Shown piece by piece: positions 30,501 through 39,254 of a stretch of DNA of 64,000 nucleotides (the first letter of the stretch is position 1; every line of letters starts with the position of its first letter). The stretch is from contig OX104116.1 in assembly GCA_944474755.1 (NCBI GenBank), positions 2,897,494 through 2,961,493 of the forward strand. The letters are read 5' to 3'. The DNA is from Limnoperna fortunei. Lineage: Eukaryota > Mollusca > Bivalvia > Mytilida > Modiolidae. The notes below the pieces were generated by a model that worked only from the letters and a program-made list of their open reading frames with translations, was not told the origin of the DNA and made no database searches. The position numbers and the translations under genes were made by a program.

Positions 30501-33500
30501 TAATGCAAGTTTTTATATTATCTTATTTACATGTATACAATTTTCTCATTTCAGATGCTGATGAATCTTGTCACACTGTGTTAGCGCTAATAGGTCGCCA
30601 CAGTCGCCAATGAGAATTAAACTTTAATGTGGCGAAGTGTTATTCATTCTCGTTCGCCACGTTGGCGAAGTGAAAGCGAAAGTAAAATGTTGACTGTCGA
30701 AATCTAAAATAAATCTTTGAGATAAAGTTCGGAGCGGTAACGATATATATCCGGGAAATTTCAATGCGTAATTGTCTATTCCGTAAAAACATTACCCTTG
30801 TCCGAATTTGTTTTCAATTTTACTCAATACCGAACTGGTTCCCATTGAAGTAATTGATCTTAATTCCAGTTTAATTTTGTCAAGCATGGCGAAACGCCAG
30901 CTTTCAATGCTTTCGTTCTTACGGTTACTCTATTATCATCTGGTTAAATGTTTTCATTTAAAAGTTGAACCTCAGCACTAAATCTAAATTCTTCAAATGA
31001 AGAACAGTTGTAAAAGACCTGGTTGTGACCTATGAATGGAATTAATCCCAAATTTTAGTGTTGCTCATCACATATTCCCCCTTTTCTATACAAGTCATTT
31101 AAATTTACAGCTTCCATATTTTGCACACACAAATTTTGCTGAAATGTTGTGGCTAACAAATTTCAAATGTGGCTAAGTAAAATTTGGATGTATTAGCCAC
31201 ATTGGCTAATGGAAATTTTGAGGTAGTGCTAACACAGTCACATCCAAAAAAAATTATGGATTAAAAAGAAAACCATAACGGAAACATAAACTGGGTAATT
31301 ATTTTTTTAAATTTACATGTATGTATACATACATTTGTATATGTTCTACATGTACATTAAAACTACATTTGTTTACATTAAAGATTTTCTCAAAAAGTTA
31401 ATGTACATGTACAATATCAGTAATCCTTTCTCATATGGATGTTGACTAAGTATATAGTTAGTAGCCAGTTATACATGTACCTCCAAGCCCTTAGGTAGGT
31501 GTTTCTAGGTCTTGTAACATACATGTATTAACAATGGTTTAATTAGTATGACTAGGGCTTATTAAGGTGTATAAGGTTTATACATGTACATGTATATCGT
31601 CAATCCTTTTTAGATGTTTATGCTACACAATATTCATATGCCGTTATTTGTGATTACTCATTTGAGACCAAAACACTATTTAGTGTTGAAGTAGATCAAA
31701 GTGTGAAAACTTGATGATGCCTACTTTTTTGTAGTAGCTTCCATAGTTACCCCCCCCCCCCCCCCGCAGATGTACAGAATATACATGTAGGAATAACCTG
31801 GTCTTTCTGTCCATCCATCTGTCCATATACATCTACATTTTAAGAGCAAGTCCTTCTTAACCGCTTAATGAATTTTGATAAAACTTTACATGAAGGAAGT
31901 ACATGTACATCATACAGTGATGTGTATTAAGAAATTTCACTGTGTTCAAATATTTTTAAACTAAATCTGGTGAGATAATTGAGCTTTAGTCTTGTTAAGT
32001 GGTCAATGGAAGAACTACTCCTAAAGTGCTTAATTGAGTTTGATGAAACTTAAGTTGAAGTAAGTATGTCAGAAAGAGATATGCATGAAGCAATTTCATT
32101 GCACTCGAGCATCATTCAGGCGAGATAATTTTACCTAGATTCTGTATAGGACTTCAAAAATTTTGCTCATATGATTATGACATATGGCCATGTTGTTATT
32201 GTTGTCATCTGGGGACATTTGGTTTCCTTGCAAACACTTCAGTAAATGGTAAATTATTGTTATGAAGTTTTGTTATGATTTCTATATGAAAAAATATTAT
32301 AATATCTGCGTTTGTACATGAACCCTTAAGACTTCTTGTTTCTAACATGCATTGAAATAAAAAAATATATAAAACTTTTTTAGATACATGAAGAGAAATA
32401 AAGAAAAAGTAAAAGATAGGACTAGAAGAAGACGTAAACTGAAGAAACAAAGGTAACAAAAACTATTTAAAAAATCATGTCCATGTTAGGCCAATATAAA
32501 AAATATCCTTCTCATCCCCTCCCACACTGATTTTTCAGCCACCTGAAACAAAATTTTTTTAGGATTTTTTGGCAAAGTGTTCATTTTTTGTCATTTTTTT
32601 TAAAGGGTAGAACATTTGATCAAAATGGATAAAAAATTAAATTATTTCTTTTCAAGAAATTTTAGATGAGAATCAATTAATTATTATACCCACTCACAAA
32701 TAAAGTTTGGGGGGGTATATATATATAGGAATCACCCCGTCTGCCTGTCTGTCCCTCTAGATCTGTCCACATACCTTGTAAGCACAACTCCTCATAAACC
32801 GTTTCATGGATTTTTATGAAACTTTACATGAAGTAATTACATCATATGGAGATGTGTGTGAAGAATTTTGGTTTCAGGGGAGATAATTGGAGTTAGACTT
32901 TTAAAATATAGTGCTCAATGAAAGACCTCTAAAGTGCAACTTCTCCTAAACGGCTTGATGGATTTTGATGAAACTTTCCATGAAGGAAGTACTTCATATG
33001 GAGATGTGCATGAAGAATTTTCATTGCTGTTGGAAATCATTCAGGGGAGATAATTGGACTTAATTTTTTTTAATCAATGTAGTGTCCAATATGAAGTAGA
33101 AAAAGACAAGACCCACTGCTTGTGCTAGGCCATTGATATTGTATGCAGATGCAACAACATTATTATGGTACAGATTTATCTAGTCATACTTTTGTTTTAT
33201 CTATAGTCTTTTGACTTTGTTTATATCCAACTCTCATTAATATATTACAACTTGTTTATGTCTGGATAATGGCTGAAATATCGCTGGCAACAATCAACAG
33301 TCAATAAACCTTGCTGTCAAAGGACAATGATTTTTGGTATGCAGGTGCATAACAACATGTATTTCTTCATTTGTAGACTACTGAATGTGTATTCTCAGAT
33401 AGTCCTGCTTCACCTGTTCAGGTTTTTAACAATTCTCACGTCAAACAATTTTGTCGAGCAAAAACATTATTTGCCAGACATGCAGTCTTTAGTCACCACA

Positions 33501-33979
33501 CCAAATTTCAGGCAAGATTTTATTCTTGATCTTGAAGACTATAAATTTTAAAATCTTATCAAATTTTCAATGTGTACCATAAAATGTCACCACACAGTTG
33601 TTGTCAATAAACGAAAAGCTTTAAACTCAAATCTTATTTTAACAGGTATCTTAGTCAAAAAAGAAAAGCATGTGAGGTAAAAGATTCAGGAACGGATGGA
33701 AGGATACATGAACAGGACAACTCAGAGTCCTGTTTCTCCATAGACAGCAGATACTTACATGTAGGTCCCCCTAGTGATGGTTTGATGTCAGTAAAGAGGA
33801 CTAATGAAAATTCAAAGACAGGGAAGAGGAAAAAGTCGGTTTCTTCCACCATGCCACTTGAAAAATTCAATGAACTCATGGATGATCCCCTATTCACGGA
33901 AATGCTTAAATACCAACAAAGCAAGCGATTAACAGTATTTTTGCATGAGAGAGTTCAACATGCTAACCCTACAGTTTAA
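24532..33979 (+). CDS. Three-exon gene of the EnSpm element, 183-aa basic protein of unknown function
   Basis: Rebuilt by hand: exons 24532-24680 (donor GTAAGT), 32384-32452 (acceptor TTTTTTTAG, donor GTAACA) and 33646-33979 (acceptor TTTTAACAG, stop TAA). The phases agree and the total is 552 bases, 184 codons. The start is the first ATG after an in-frame stop. The middle exon encodes an arginine/lysine-rich stretch (DRTRRRRKLKKQR), a likely nuclear-localisation or nucleic-acid-binding segment. The last exon has a hydrophilic part and a short predicted helix (MPLEKFNELMDDPLF). No named domain was recognised. It runs toward the transposase gene and may be an accessory transposition protein. 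A possible alternative exon lies at 25562-25650 (acceptor TTTTTTAG, donor GTAAGT), but its phase does not join the middle exon. LINE B lies antisense in intron 1. Confidence 0.55.
26130..26212. repeat. Half copy of the 43.9 kb hairpin MITE
   Basis: TTAACTACAAAAAATATTTTC, CTCCATCGAGGGATAACAAAA and TTTTGCACATTATATAATC match one arm of the palindromic element at 43886-44042. It lies directly beside the 3' end of LINE B, as if the LINE inserted into or truncated it. Confidence 0.65.
26216..30362 (-). mobile_element. LINE B: single-ORF CR1/jockey-like non-LTR retrotransposon, apparently full length
   Basis: One intact 1188-codon ORF with a 5' leader of some 20 bases and a 3' UTR of about 550 bases. 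The 3' UTR ends, on the minus strand, in tandem CTATGT hexamers (26225-26236). The reverse transcriptase and the C-terminal WNELPNELR motif are typical of CR1/Rex1/jockey-type LINEs. Inserted antisense in intron 1 of the 183-aa gene. A related but broken copy lies at 50113-51222. Confidence 0.8.
26778..30344 (-). CDS. LINE B polyprotein: 2A-like motif, PHD finger, endonuclease, reverse transcriptase
   Basis: 1188 residues from ATG in good context (AAGATGG). Residues 1-108 form a leader with a hydrophobic N terminus that ends LLSGDIHLNPGP, a 2A-like motif. A PHD-type zinc finger follows immediately (begins CTCCCKPV region, ends FYCFNC). Then comes an apurinic-type endonuclease (AETKID, LYRPQ, LGDLNYDL, SDVHN) and reverse transcriptase (NYRPVSILP, LMDLSKAFDCLPHDLL, GVPQGSILGPVLF, YADD near residue 910). 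The C-terminal domain is the one usual in this group. Canonical 2A is DxExNPGP. Here the E is H, so cleavage activity is uncertain. The endonuclease SDH block reads SDVH. The gene is intact and may be active. Confidence 0.88.
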   Translation of the reverse strand: MAVGQGGIMWALILSTLILRICPKNNLQLYQHDYHASDLGFYACLDLTIIPKCELILQSMSTLVVNSFNQHGRPITTKVIERKIENPTNYLTILAILLSGDIHLNPGPVKHPCTCCCKPVKGNQKALQCDFCDFWTHLKCTELSLGEYTRLSNCDDHFYCFNCSDRLPKFSDSFFIDPHNDRDADYDTDLSASAVDFSNHVSTSGESVCDNGDVLEDETPLLVSPECSNNIFQVLYDIKKKHPSKFICAYLNINSLRYKFSSIIDLLSAKVVDLLVIAETKIDSSFPDAQFKVDNYHLWRKDRTASGGGLAMYLRSDIACDRKKDLECETIESITVEISINDKKWLISGLYRPQTITDNIFSHDFIKTYDKISVRYDHIMLLGDLNYDLLTADRCNPLQNVCDVCDLENIVKGPTCFTKGASPTLNDVILTNSKNLLQNITNFNCGLSDVHNIISAQIKSNIPPIKNQFKQYRSYKQLNEEEFIKDLNQANLSNKIDQENDINTAYNYFQTEVTTIIDQHIPMKKRKNKQNQAPFMNHQLRHAIYKKSMLHNKYLKTKSKVNWEYYRIQRNYVNKLKRQSIRHYFIERCFGGPKQKDFWPTIKPFLTNKGSFFENNIVLCNENQIINNQSDVAETFNNFFVNVAKDIGNGSCQADNNHPSIAAIAENCNIRGNLNFEHIDYDFVEKQINKINVNKATGIDGISVKMLKIGKPALLQPITKLVNKSIVTSTFPDALKKAQVVPLHKKNSQLDSGNYRPVSILPAVSKIFERAIYQQLIDYFENIFNPFLSAFRPGYGCNTALLKVIEDWKKAVDDNKYVAAVLMDLSKAFDCLPHDLLLLKLKAYGLTGAAINLLNSYLSNRSQCVKVGSASSTWQNIYKGVPQGSILGPVLFNIFLNDIFCFVKESTLYNYADDNTLSHSDSNIEGLVKTLENESAVLINWFSNNQMKANPEKFQAIAIGKKTKSRGLKFNLDGNEISCEDEVTLLGVTIDYQLKFDTHISNICKKASRQLNILKRIGKYLSKLGRLTIYYSFIMSNFNYCPVVWHFCGENNTKKMEKIQERALRFIYEQYDCNYEELLLKSGLPTLKIRRLRTMALEVFKIVHKKSPVYLHDVITLKQSHYSFRKDNLVEIPQVRTTGCGLHSVRYAGATLWNELPNELRLQTNINQFKSLINNWNGNSCRCSSCRS
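30575..31238. mobile_element. Nonautonomous DNA element, 664 bp, with 15-bp inverted ends
   Basis: The left end is ACTGTGTTAGCGCTA and the right end is TAGTGCTAACACAGT (one mismatch as inverted repeats). Each is flanked by CAC, a plausible 3-bp target duplication. The interior holds no ORF but repeats TTCGCCAC/GTGGCGAAG and GTGGCTAA phrases. Located in intron 1 of the 183-aa gene. Confidence 0.6.
31740..32165 (+). repeat. Dispersed GGAATCACCC-family repeat, copy 2, preceded by poly-C
   Basis: Starts at a C-rich run (about 31750-31765), then has the CTTTCTGTCCATCC, GAATTTTGATAAAACTTTAC and GGTGAGATAATTGAGC phrases shared with the 10.25 kb and 32.7 kb copies. Noncoding. Confidence 0.7.
32690..33105 (+). 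repeat. Dispersed GGAATCACCC-family repeat, copy 3
   Basis: Begins TTATACCCACTCACAAATAA, followed by GGGGGGGTATATATATAGG, and contains two internal copies of a roughly 170-base unit ending AGGGGAGATAATTGGA. Lies in intron 2 of the 183-aa gene. Confidence 0.75.
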
Positions 33980-34433
33980 ATAGTTTTATGTTTATTTATA
34001 ATTTACATTTTTAGTTTGATAGATTTTTATTTTTGTTAATATGTCATACAAACCTAGACATCCTCTTCTTAGTTGAATTCATTCATTGTACATTTCAATG
34101 CTATAGTCTGTAGCAAATTTTTTTAATTTATCATTTTGTTTTTACATGCGTTTTATTGGTTCATGTAATTGTAACACTTGGTAATTATTTAATGTACTTG
34201 TAAAAATTGAAGTCAGATAGTTTTGGAAGGGCAACTTTTGCTTAACTTTTTATTTTATCTTTATTCACATTCAGCGTTTATCTTGCCTCATTTGTTTGGC
34301 ATCTTGTAAATGTGTGGTCATGTTTGATGGATGGCTTGTACTGAGATAGTATCTTGGCTGCAGCAACCTCAAACACACATGACCGCTTTTATCAAGATTT
34401 GTTCAATACAAACGTTTTGAATAGCATATAGCA

Positions 34434-37349
34434 ATGGACCAGCAATCTAAAAGGTCTAGGAAAACATGTATTTATTGTAATGAAGATTTTTCTGACAGGC
34501 ATTTTAGAAGACACGTTAATTTTGTTGAATGCAAAAAAAGTGTCACCAATGATCTTAATGATAGGTTAAGTATATGTCATACACAAAATGCAGCTGTAGG
34601 TTGTGATGCTAATGAAAATGACACTTCTGAAGATTATTTGCATCAAGATTTTATAAGTGATGACGAACAACCGATAGATTATGATAAATATTTTAGTGGG
34701 GAAAAAAACTTTTTAGACTGTAAAAACTTAAATGAAGAGGATGTTAGATGTTATTTTGATGAAAATGAACCTGAGCATTTTCAAGATTGTATAGATGACT
34801 TCTCTGATTATGAATTGTCAGATGAAGAAATTGAACTTTTCAATGAAGATGTCTTAAACAAAAGATCAAAAGATATTACTACAATATATACATACTGGTT
34901 TTGTCGTGTCCTTATGTTATGGAAATTTGTATATTATATATCTGATTCATCTTTTGGATTTCTATTGAAAGTTTTACACATGTTTTTTAAATTGTTTTCA
35001 AAAACAAGTGAAACTTTAAGAAAAATATTTAACTTTTTCCCACAAAATTTATATATGATGTCAAAAATTTTGAAAACTGGTTCAGAAAATTTTGAAAAAT
35101 TTGTTGTTTGTATTAAGTGTTTTACCTTATATGATTATAGAGAATGTTCTCATGTAATTGAAGGTGTTGTTGTTACAAAGTATTGTACAAACATAGAATT
35201 TCCTAATCATCGAGTCCTTGGAAGAAGATCTCCTTGTAATCAAGCGCTTTTAATGGAAGTTAATAATGGACAATTAATAAGACTTCTACCCTACAAAATA
35301 TTTTGTTACAAGTCTATCAAATCTACCCTTCAAAAATTTGTTCAACGTTCTAATTTTGAAGACCTTTGTGAAAAATGGAGATCATTGGAAAAAAAAACTG
35401 GAATTTTCCAAGATGTCTATGATGGTCATATGTGGAATAAATTTAATGGGGGTGACTACAATTTTTTTGGTACAGAAGCAAATTATGGACTTATGCTTAA
35501 TGTTGACTGGTTCCAACCTTTTAAGCACACAAACTATTCTATTGGTGCAATTTATTTAATTTTCTTAAATTTACCAAGAGAAGAACGTTTTAAGAGGGAA
35601 AATATGATATTGGTCGGTATAATACCTGATATGAAGTCTGAACCACCTACTAACACATTTTTACTTCCATTGGTGAATGAATTGAAAATTGCGTGGTCAA
35701 ATGGATTTTTTTTAAATTCCTACAAATCCCCTCAGCATTTGAAATGTTTCAAACTTGTCCTTCTTCTAGTTGGATGTGATGTACCGGCAAGCAGAAAGCT
35801 ATGTGGGTTTCTTGGCCATTCAGCAACTGTAGGATGCAACAAATGCAAAAAAGAATTTCCGGGAATGATTGGAGAAAAGAACTATGGAGGGTTTGATAGA
35901 GCTTCATGGCCAGTAAGAGACAATTTAACTCATCGTGATGAATGTAAAACAATTTTAGAATCTACAAGTAAAGGAGATAAACAATCATTAGAAAAACAAT
36001 ACGGTACTAGATATTCATGTCTTTTAGAATTGCCATATTTTGACCCCGTGCGCATGACTCCTATTGACCCCATGCACAACTTATTCCTAGGTACCGCTAA
36101 ACACATGTTTAAGGTTTGGAAAACAAAGGGACTCCTAGATGATGAAAAATGTAAGATGATTGAAAAAAAGATTCTTCCATATAGTTGTCCATCTGATATC
36201 GGCAAACTACCCAAAAAAATTTCCACAACTATGGGATCATTTAATGCTGACCAATTAAAAAACTGGACTATTTTATTTTCCATATACGCCTTAAAGGGGA
36301 TATTACCAGATGATCATTTAGAATGCTGGAGAAAGTTTGTCCTTGCATGCACTAGATTGTGCTCCAGATATATATCGATTGGGAATGCAAAAGTTGCAGA
36401 CAGATTGTTGATATACTTTTGTAAAATGTTTGAACAGCTTTATGGGGAAGACTTTGTTACTCCCAACATGCATTTACATGGACATCTTCTTGACTGTGTT
36501 CTAGATTATGGGCCCATTTATTCGTTCTGGTTATTTAGCTTTGAGAGGCAAAATGGTATTTTGGGGTCATACAAAACTAACAGAAAAAATGTTGAAGCTC
36601 AAATTATGAAAAAATTTCTTGGAGAGTCCAGGTCCAGAGAAAAAGATGATGATATCGATAATCATTTCACGGATATGTTTAACGAGTTAGCAGGAACAGA
36701 TAGAGACCGTGGTACATTGGGTGATGTTCATAGTTTGCAGCATTCAACTCAAAGTTCAATAGAGCGATCCTCACTCAGTTTTATTGTAAAAGATAAACCT
36801 TGGTACTTGTCAGATGGCATTCATTTTCAGAATCCAAAATCTGATTCACTGTCAGATGAAGATATAAGAGTTTTGTATGAATTTTATAATTTTTTGTATG
36901 ATTTTGATTTTGAATTTTGTAAATCTAAACAGTGGGCAAAAGAAGTGTATTTAAATGGATCAGTTTTAGGTTCTAAAATGAGTAGGAGTATACGATCTTC
37001 TTATGTTATGGCTTTTTGGAGTGATGATGATGGTAACATTACTGTAGAGAATGAATTAACAGCTCGTCCTGGACAGATAGAAAAATTTGTAAAGCATTCT
37101 ATTATTGTAAATGGTGAAACAAAGTGTCATTACCTAGCAAAGGTACACTGGTTTAAAAAGTTAGAAGATCCATTAAGAAACTTTTATGGAAAACCAGTTG
37201 AGGTTTGGTATTCAAATATGTATGTACCGATGGGTTCTGCATCATTTATTCCCATTCATAGAATTAAATGTAGATTTGTTTTTGTTCACACTACCCTCCT
37301 TAATAAGGATGTAATGGTCATTTCACCAAGAGAGCGTTACATTTTGTGA
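34434..37349 (+). CDS. tnp2: TNP2-family (EnSpm/CACTA) transposase
   Basis: 971 residues in a single exon, intact. An N-terminal C2H2/C2HC-like finger (CIYCNEDFSDRHFRRHV) is followed by an acidic stretch to about residue 145. The TNP2 transposase core follows: NVDWFQPF near residue 357 (the counterpart of the DGFNPF acidic motif in plant TNP2), LPREERFKRENMILVGIIP, a zinc-binding GCNKC-x-K element, and DPMHNLFLGTAKHM near residue 544, a signature of this family. It would cut and join the element ends at 8850 and 39254. Codon use is AT-rich like its surroundings. It is preceded by about 450 noncoding bases after the 183-aa gene and is likely transcribed separately or as a downstream exon of the same unit. 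Confidence 0.88.
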   Translation: MDQQSKRSRKTCIYCNEDFSDRHFRRHVNFVECKKSVTNDLNDRLSICHTQNAAVGCDANENDTSEDYLHQDFISDDEQPIDYDKYFSGEKNFLDCKNLNEEDVRCYFDENEPEHFQDCIDDFSDYELSDEEIELFNEDVLNKRSKDITTIYTYWFCRVLMLWKFVYYISDSSFGFLLKVLHMFFKLFSKTSETLRKIFNFFPQNLYMMSKILKTGSENFEKFVVCIKCFTLYDYRECSHVIEGVVVTKYCTNIEFPNHRVLGRRSPCNQALLMEVNNGQLIRLLPYKIFCYKSIKSTLQKFVQRSNFEDLCEKWRSLEKKTGIFQDVYDGHMWNKFNGGDYNFFGTEANYGLMLNVDWFQPFKHTNYSIGAIYLIFLNLPREERFKRENMILVGIIPDMKSEPPTNTFLLPLVNELKIAWSNGFFLNSYKSPQHLKCFKLVLLLVGCDVPASRKLCGFLGHSATVGCNKCKKEFPGMIGEKNYGGFDRASWPVRDNLTHRDECKTILESTSKGDKQSLEKQYGTRYSCLLELPYFDPVRMTPIDPMHNLFLGTAKHMFKVWKTKGLLDDEKCKMIEKKILPYSCPSDIGKLPKKISTTMGSFNADQLKNWTILFSIYALKGILPDDHLECWRKFVLACTRLCSRYISIGNAKVADRLLIYFCKMFEQLYGEDFVTPNMHLHGHLLDCVLDYGPIYSFWLFSFERQNGILGSYKTNRKNVEAQIMKKFLGESRSREKDDDIDNHFTDMFNELAGTDRDRGTLGDVHSLQHSTQSSIERSSLSFIVKDKPWYLSDGIHFQNPKSDSLSDEDIRVLYEFYNFLYDFDFEFCKSKQWAKEVYLNGSVLGSKMSRSIRSSYVMAFWSDDDGNITVENELTARPGQIEKFVKHSIIVNGETKCHYLAKVHWFKKLEDPLRNFYGKPVEVWYSNMYVPMGSASFIPIHRIKCRFVFVHTTLLNKDVMVISPRERYIL

Positions 37350-38900
37350 ACTTACCAAATCAGGACCGATATTAAGTTATTCTTTGTATTTTTCCAGTGA
37401 AATAATACTTGACGGAAAAGTGAATGTTACAATTGTTTTATATATTATATTTGTGTGTTTACAATTTTGTGTTAAAGTTTTTAATGTATTTTTTATTATA
37501 TTTAAGACGTAGATCAAGGTGTGAAAATTGTATCATTGTCTCTTGTCAAAATATGCGTCTCCTGTGGAAATAGGCTGCAATTTATTAAAAATATTTAAAG
37601 TCAAATCATTGAAAACAATTTGTTGTCAAAAATGAGAAATACTTAGTGCTTTTTGACAATTTTCAATATTTATGAAAGATAGATAATTTTGCTAAATATC
37701 ATTGCATTTTGACAAATATCAACAATAATGCACTTTAGTGAAAACCACCTGTTGACATCCAACTTTTAGTTTGTATATGATACGTATACCTTAGAAGAAA
37801 AAACAATGATTTTTTTAAAACCTGATCCTCTTTTTCTGGTAATGAACATATTTATACTTATATTAATAATCTACTTAAGTAGATAGTTTTGTAAAATGAT
37901 GTTTATTGTGTACATGTCAATTCAATTAAATTCAAACAAACATTATTCATAAATAATAAACTTATTATACTTTTTAAGTAGACTACATATGTAATTATTA
38001 CATTATTTAATGTATAATTCTTGAAAAAATACACTTGTTTATACTCATTGAAAAAGCAACTCTGTAAATCTTCGAACAAAATGAACTTTAAAAAAAAAAT
38101 AAAGAATTTTTGTATTTTCTATATGGTTTGTTTTTGCTTTGTAGAAATGAAAAAAAGAAGAATTGTTTGCAGCACAAAACTATAGCTAAAATGAACATTT
38201 TTTTTATTTCACTTTAATATTTGTAATTACATACACATAAAGTAACGTTTCAACTTATATTTGTGAAAGGAGCAAAGATGTACCACTGGAGCAATCGAAT
38301 GTGAGTAAAGTTATTTACAAACCGAATAACCATGGAATCAAAATGTTGTAATACTGGCACAGTCACATGTGATTCTTTGTCACAGTTAAAAATTGTTCCT
38401 GATCCAATTCTTGGAATGTGTAGAAACATGCAGGAAATTTTGTAAGCTGTATCAAATTAAGCTAAAGCAGGACTGCAGAATTGCAGGATACAAAAACTGA
38501 AGATTTTTTTTCAGTTTCAGTTCGTAACAATCACTAAAAAATGGTCTTTAAAATCAAAGTGAAAATAAAAAGCAGAGAAAAAAAACAATAAAAAAAAGCA
38601 AAAACATGGAATGGTGAAATACTACAGGAATACTGTATTTCAGGTGTTTAGCAATTACAATGTAAATAATCAATCAATGATAATTCAAGACAAAGGCCAT
38701 GAAGTTAGTACTGGAAAAATCATAAGGTGTTAAGGATCCAGCTCTTCCAATCTTAAAAAAGTGATGTTTGTTCAGCTTGAGAAAAAAACAGCACTCATGA
38801 CCACTACTTCATATCTGTATTACACTTTTGCATATTTGGCTACTGCAACATATCTATATATATATTAATTATTTAATTATATATTTAAATAAGCGTGTCT
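37350..38900. other. Noncoding spacer downstream of the transposase
   Basis: Very AT-rich, with no ORF or repeat I recognise. It probably holds the transposase 3' UTR and polyadenylation signal, with several AATAAA-like words (for example around 37955-37970 and 38097-38102). Confidence 0.5.
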
Positions 38901-38904
38901 GATC

Positions 38905-39254
38905 ATTAAATTTTGAAGGATCAAAAGATGCAAGATGACATTTTGATAGCTTTCGAAGAATTGAAAATGTGAAAGACCATCTTTTCATGGCATTTTGTTT
39001 TAAAAAAAGATGCAAGGTAACATTTTATACAACTTTTAACAGACTCAAAAGATGAAAGACCGTCTTTTAGTAGCCTTTTGTTTTAAAGAAAGACGCAAGG
39101 TGACATTTTATACATCTTTCATTGGTCGCAAAAGATGAAAGGTTACCTTTTGGTTGTTAAAAGGTGAGAAAAGGCAGACTTCCAGTGTTGGTGACCTTTT
39201 GAACTCATTTTTTATCCAAAAAAAGGTAACTAAAAGGTATGTTTTCATGCAGTG
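38905..39254. repeat. Right subterminal repeats and terminal inverted repeat of the EnSpm element
   Basis: Contains repeated CAAAAGATG and GACATTTTATAC phrases and CCTTTTG motifs, ending GTTTTCATGCAGTG and followed by the TTT duplication. It mirrors the left end in motif type but not in order. Confidence 0.8.

Larger units (their letters stand above)
8850..39254. mobile_element. EnSpm/CACTA DNA transposon, 30.4 kb, with TNP2 transposase and nested LINEs
   Basis: The left end reads CACTGCATGAAAAC (8850-8863) and the right end is its exact reverse complement (39241-39254). Both are flanked by TTT, the 3-bp target duplication usual for EnSpm/CACTA, whose ends typically begin CACTG or CACTA. Both ends carry dense subterminal repeats built on CCTTTTG/CAAAAGG. 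Inside lie an intact TNP2-family transposase (34434-37349) and two spliced genes divergent from 24.4-24.5 kb. Much of the length comes from later insertions: LINE A, LINE B, and several MITEs and SINE-like repeats, all in introns or intergenic spacers. Without those the element would be roughly 18 kb. Intact ORFs and perfect terminal repeats suggest it is fairly young. The one-element interpretation rests on matching ends plus target duplication plus content. Confidence 0.85.

Noticed and set aside
34434..34860. Possibility that the TNP2 gene is a domesticated host gene
   Set aside because: It lies between matching transposon ends with target duplications, so an element-encoded transposase is the simpler reading.
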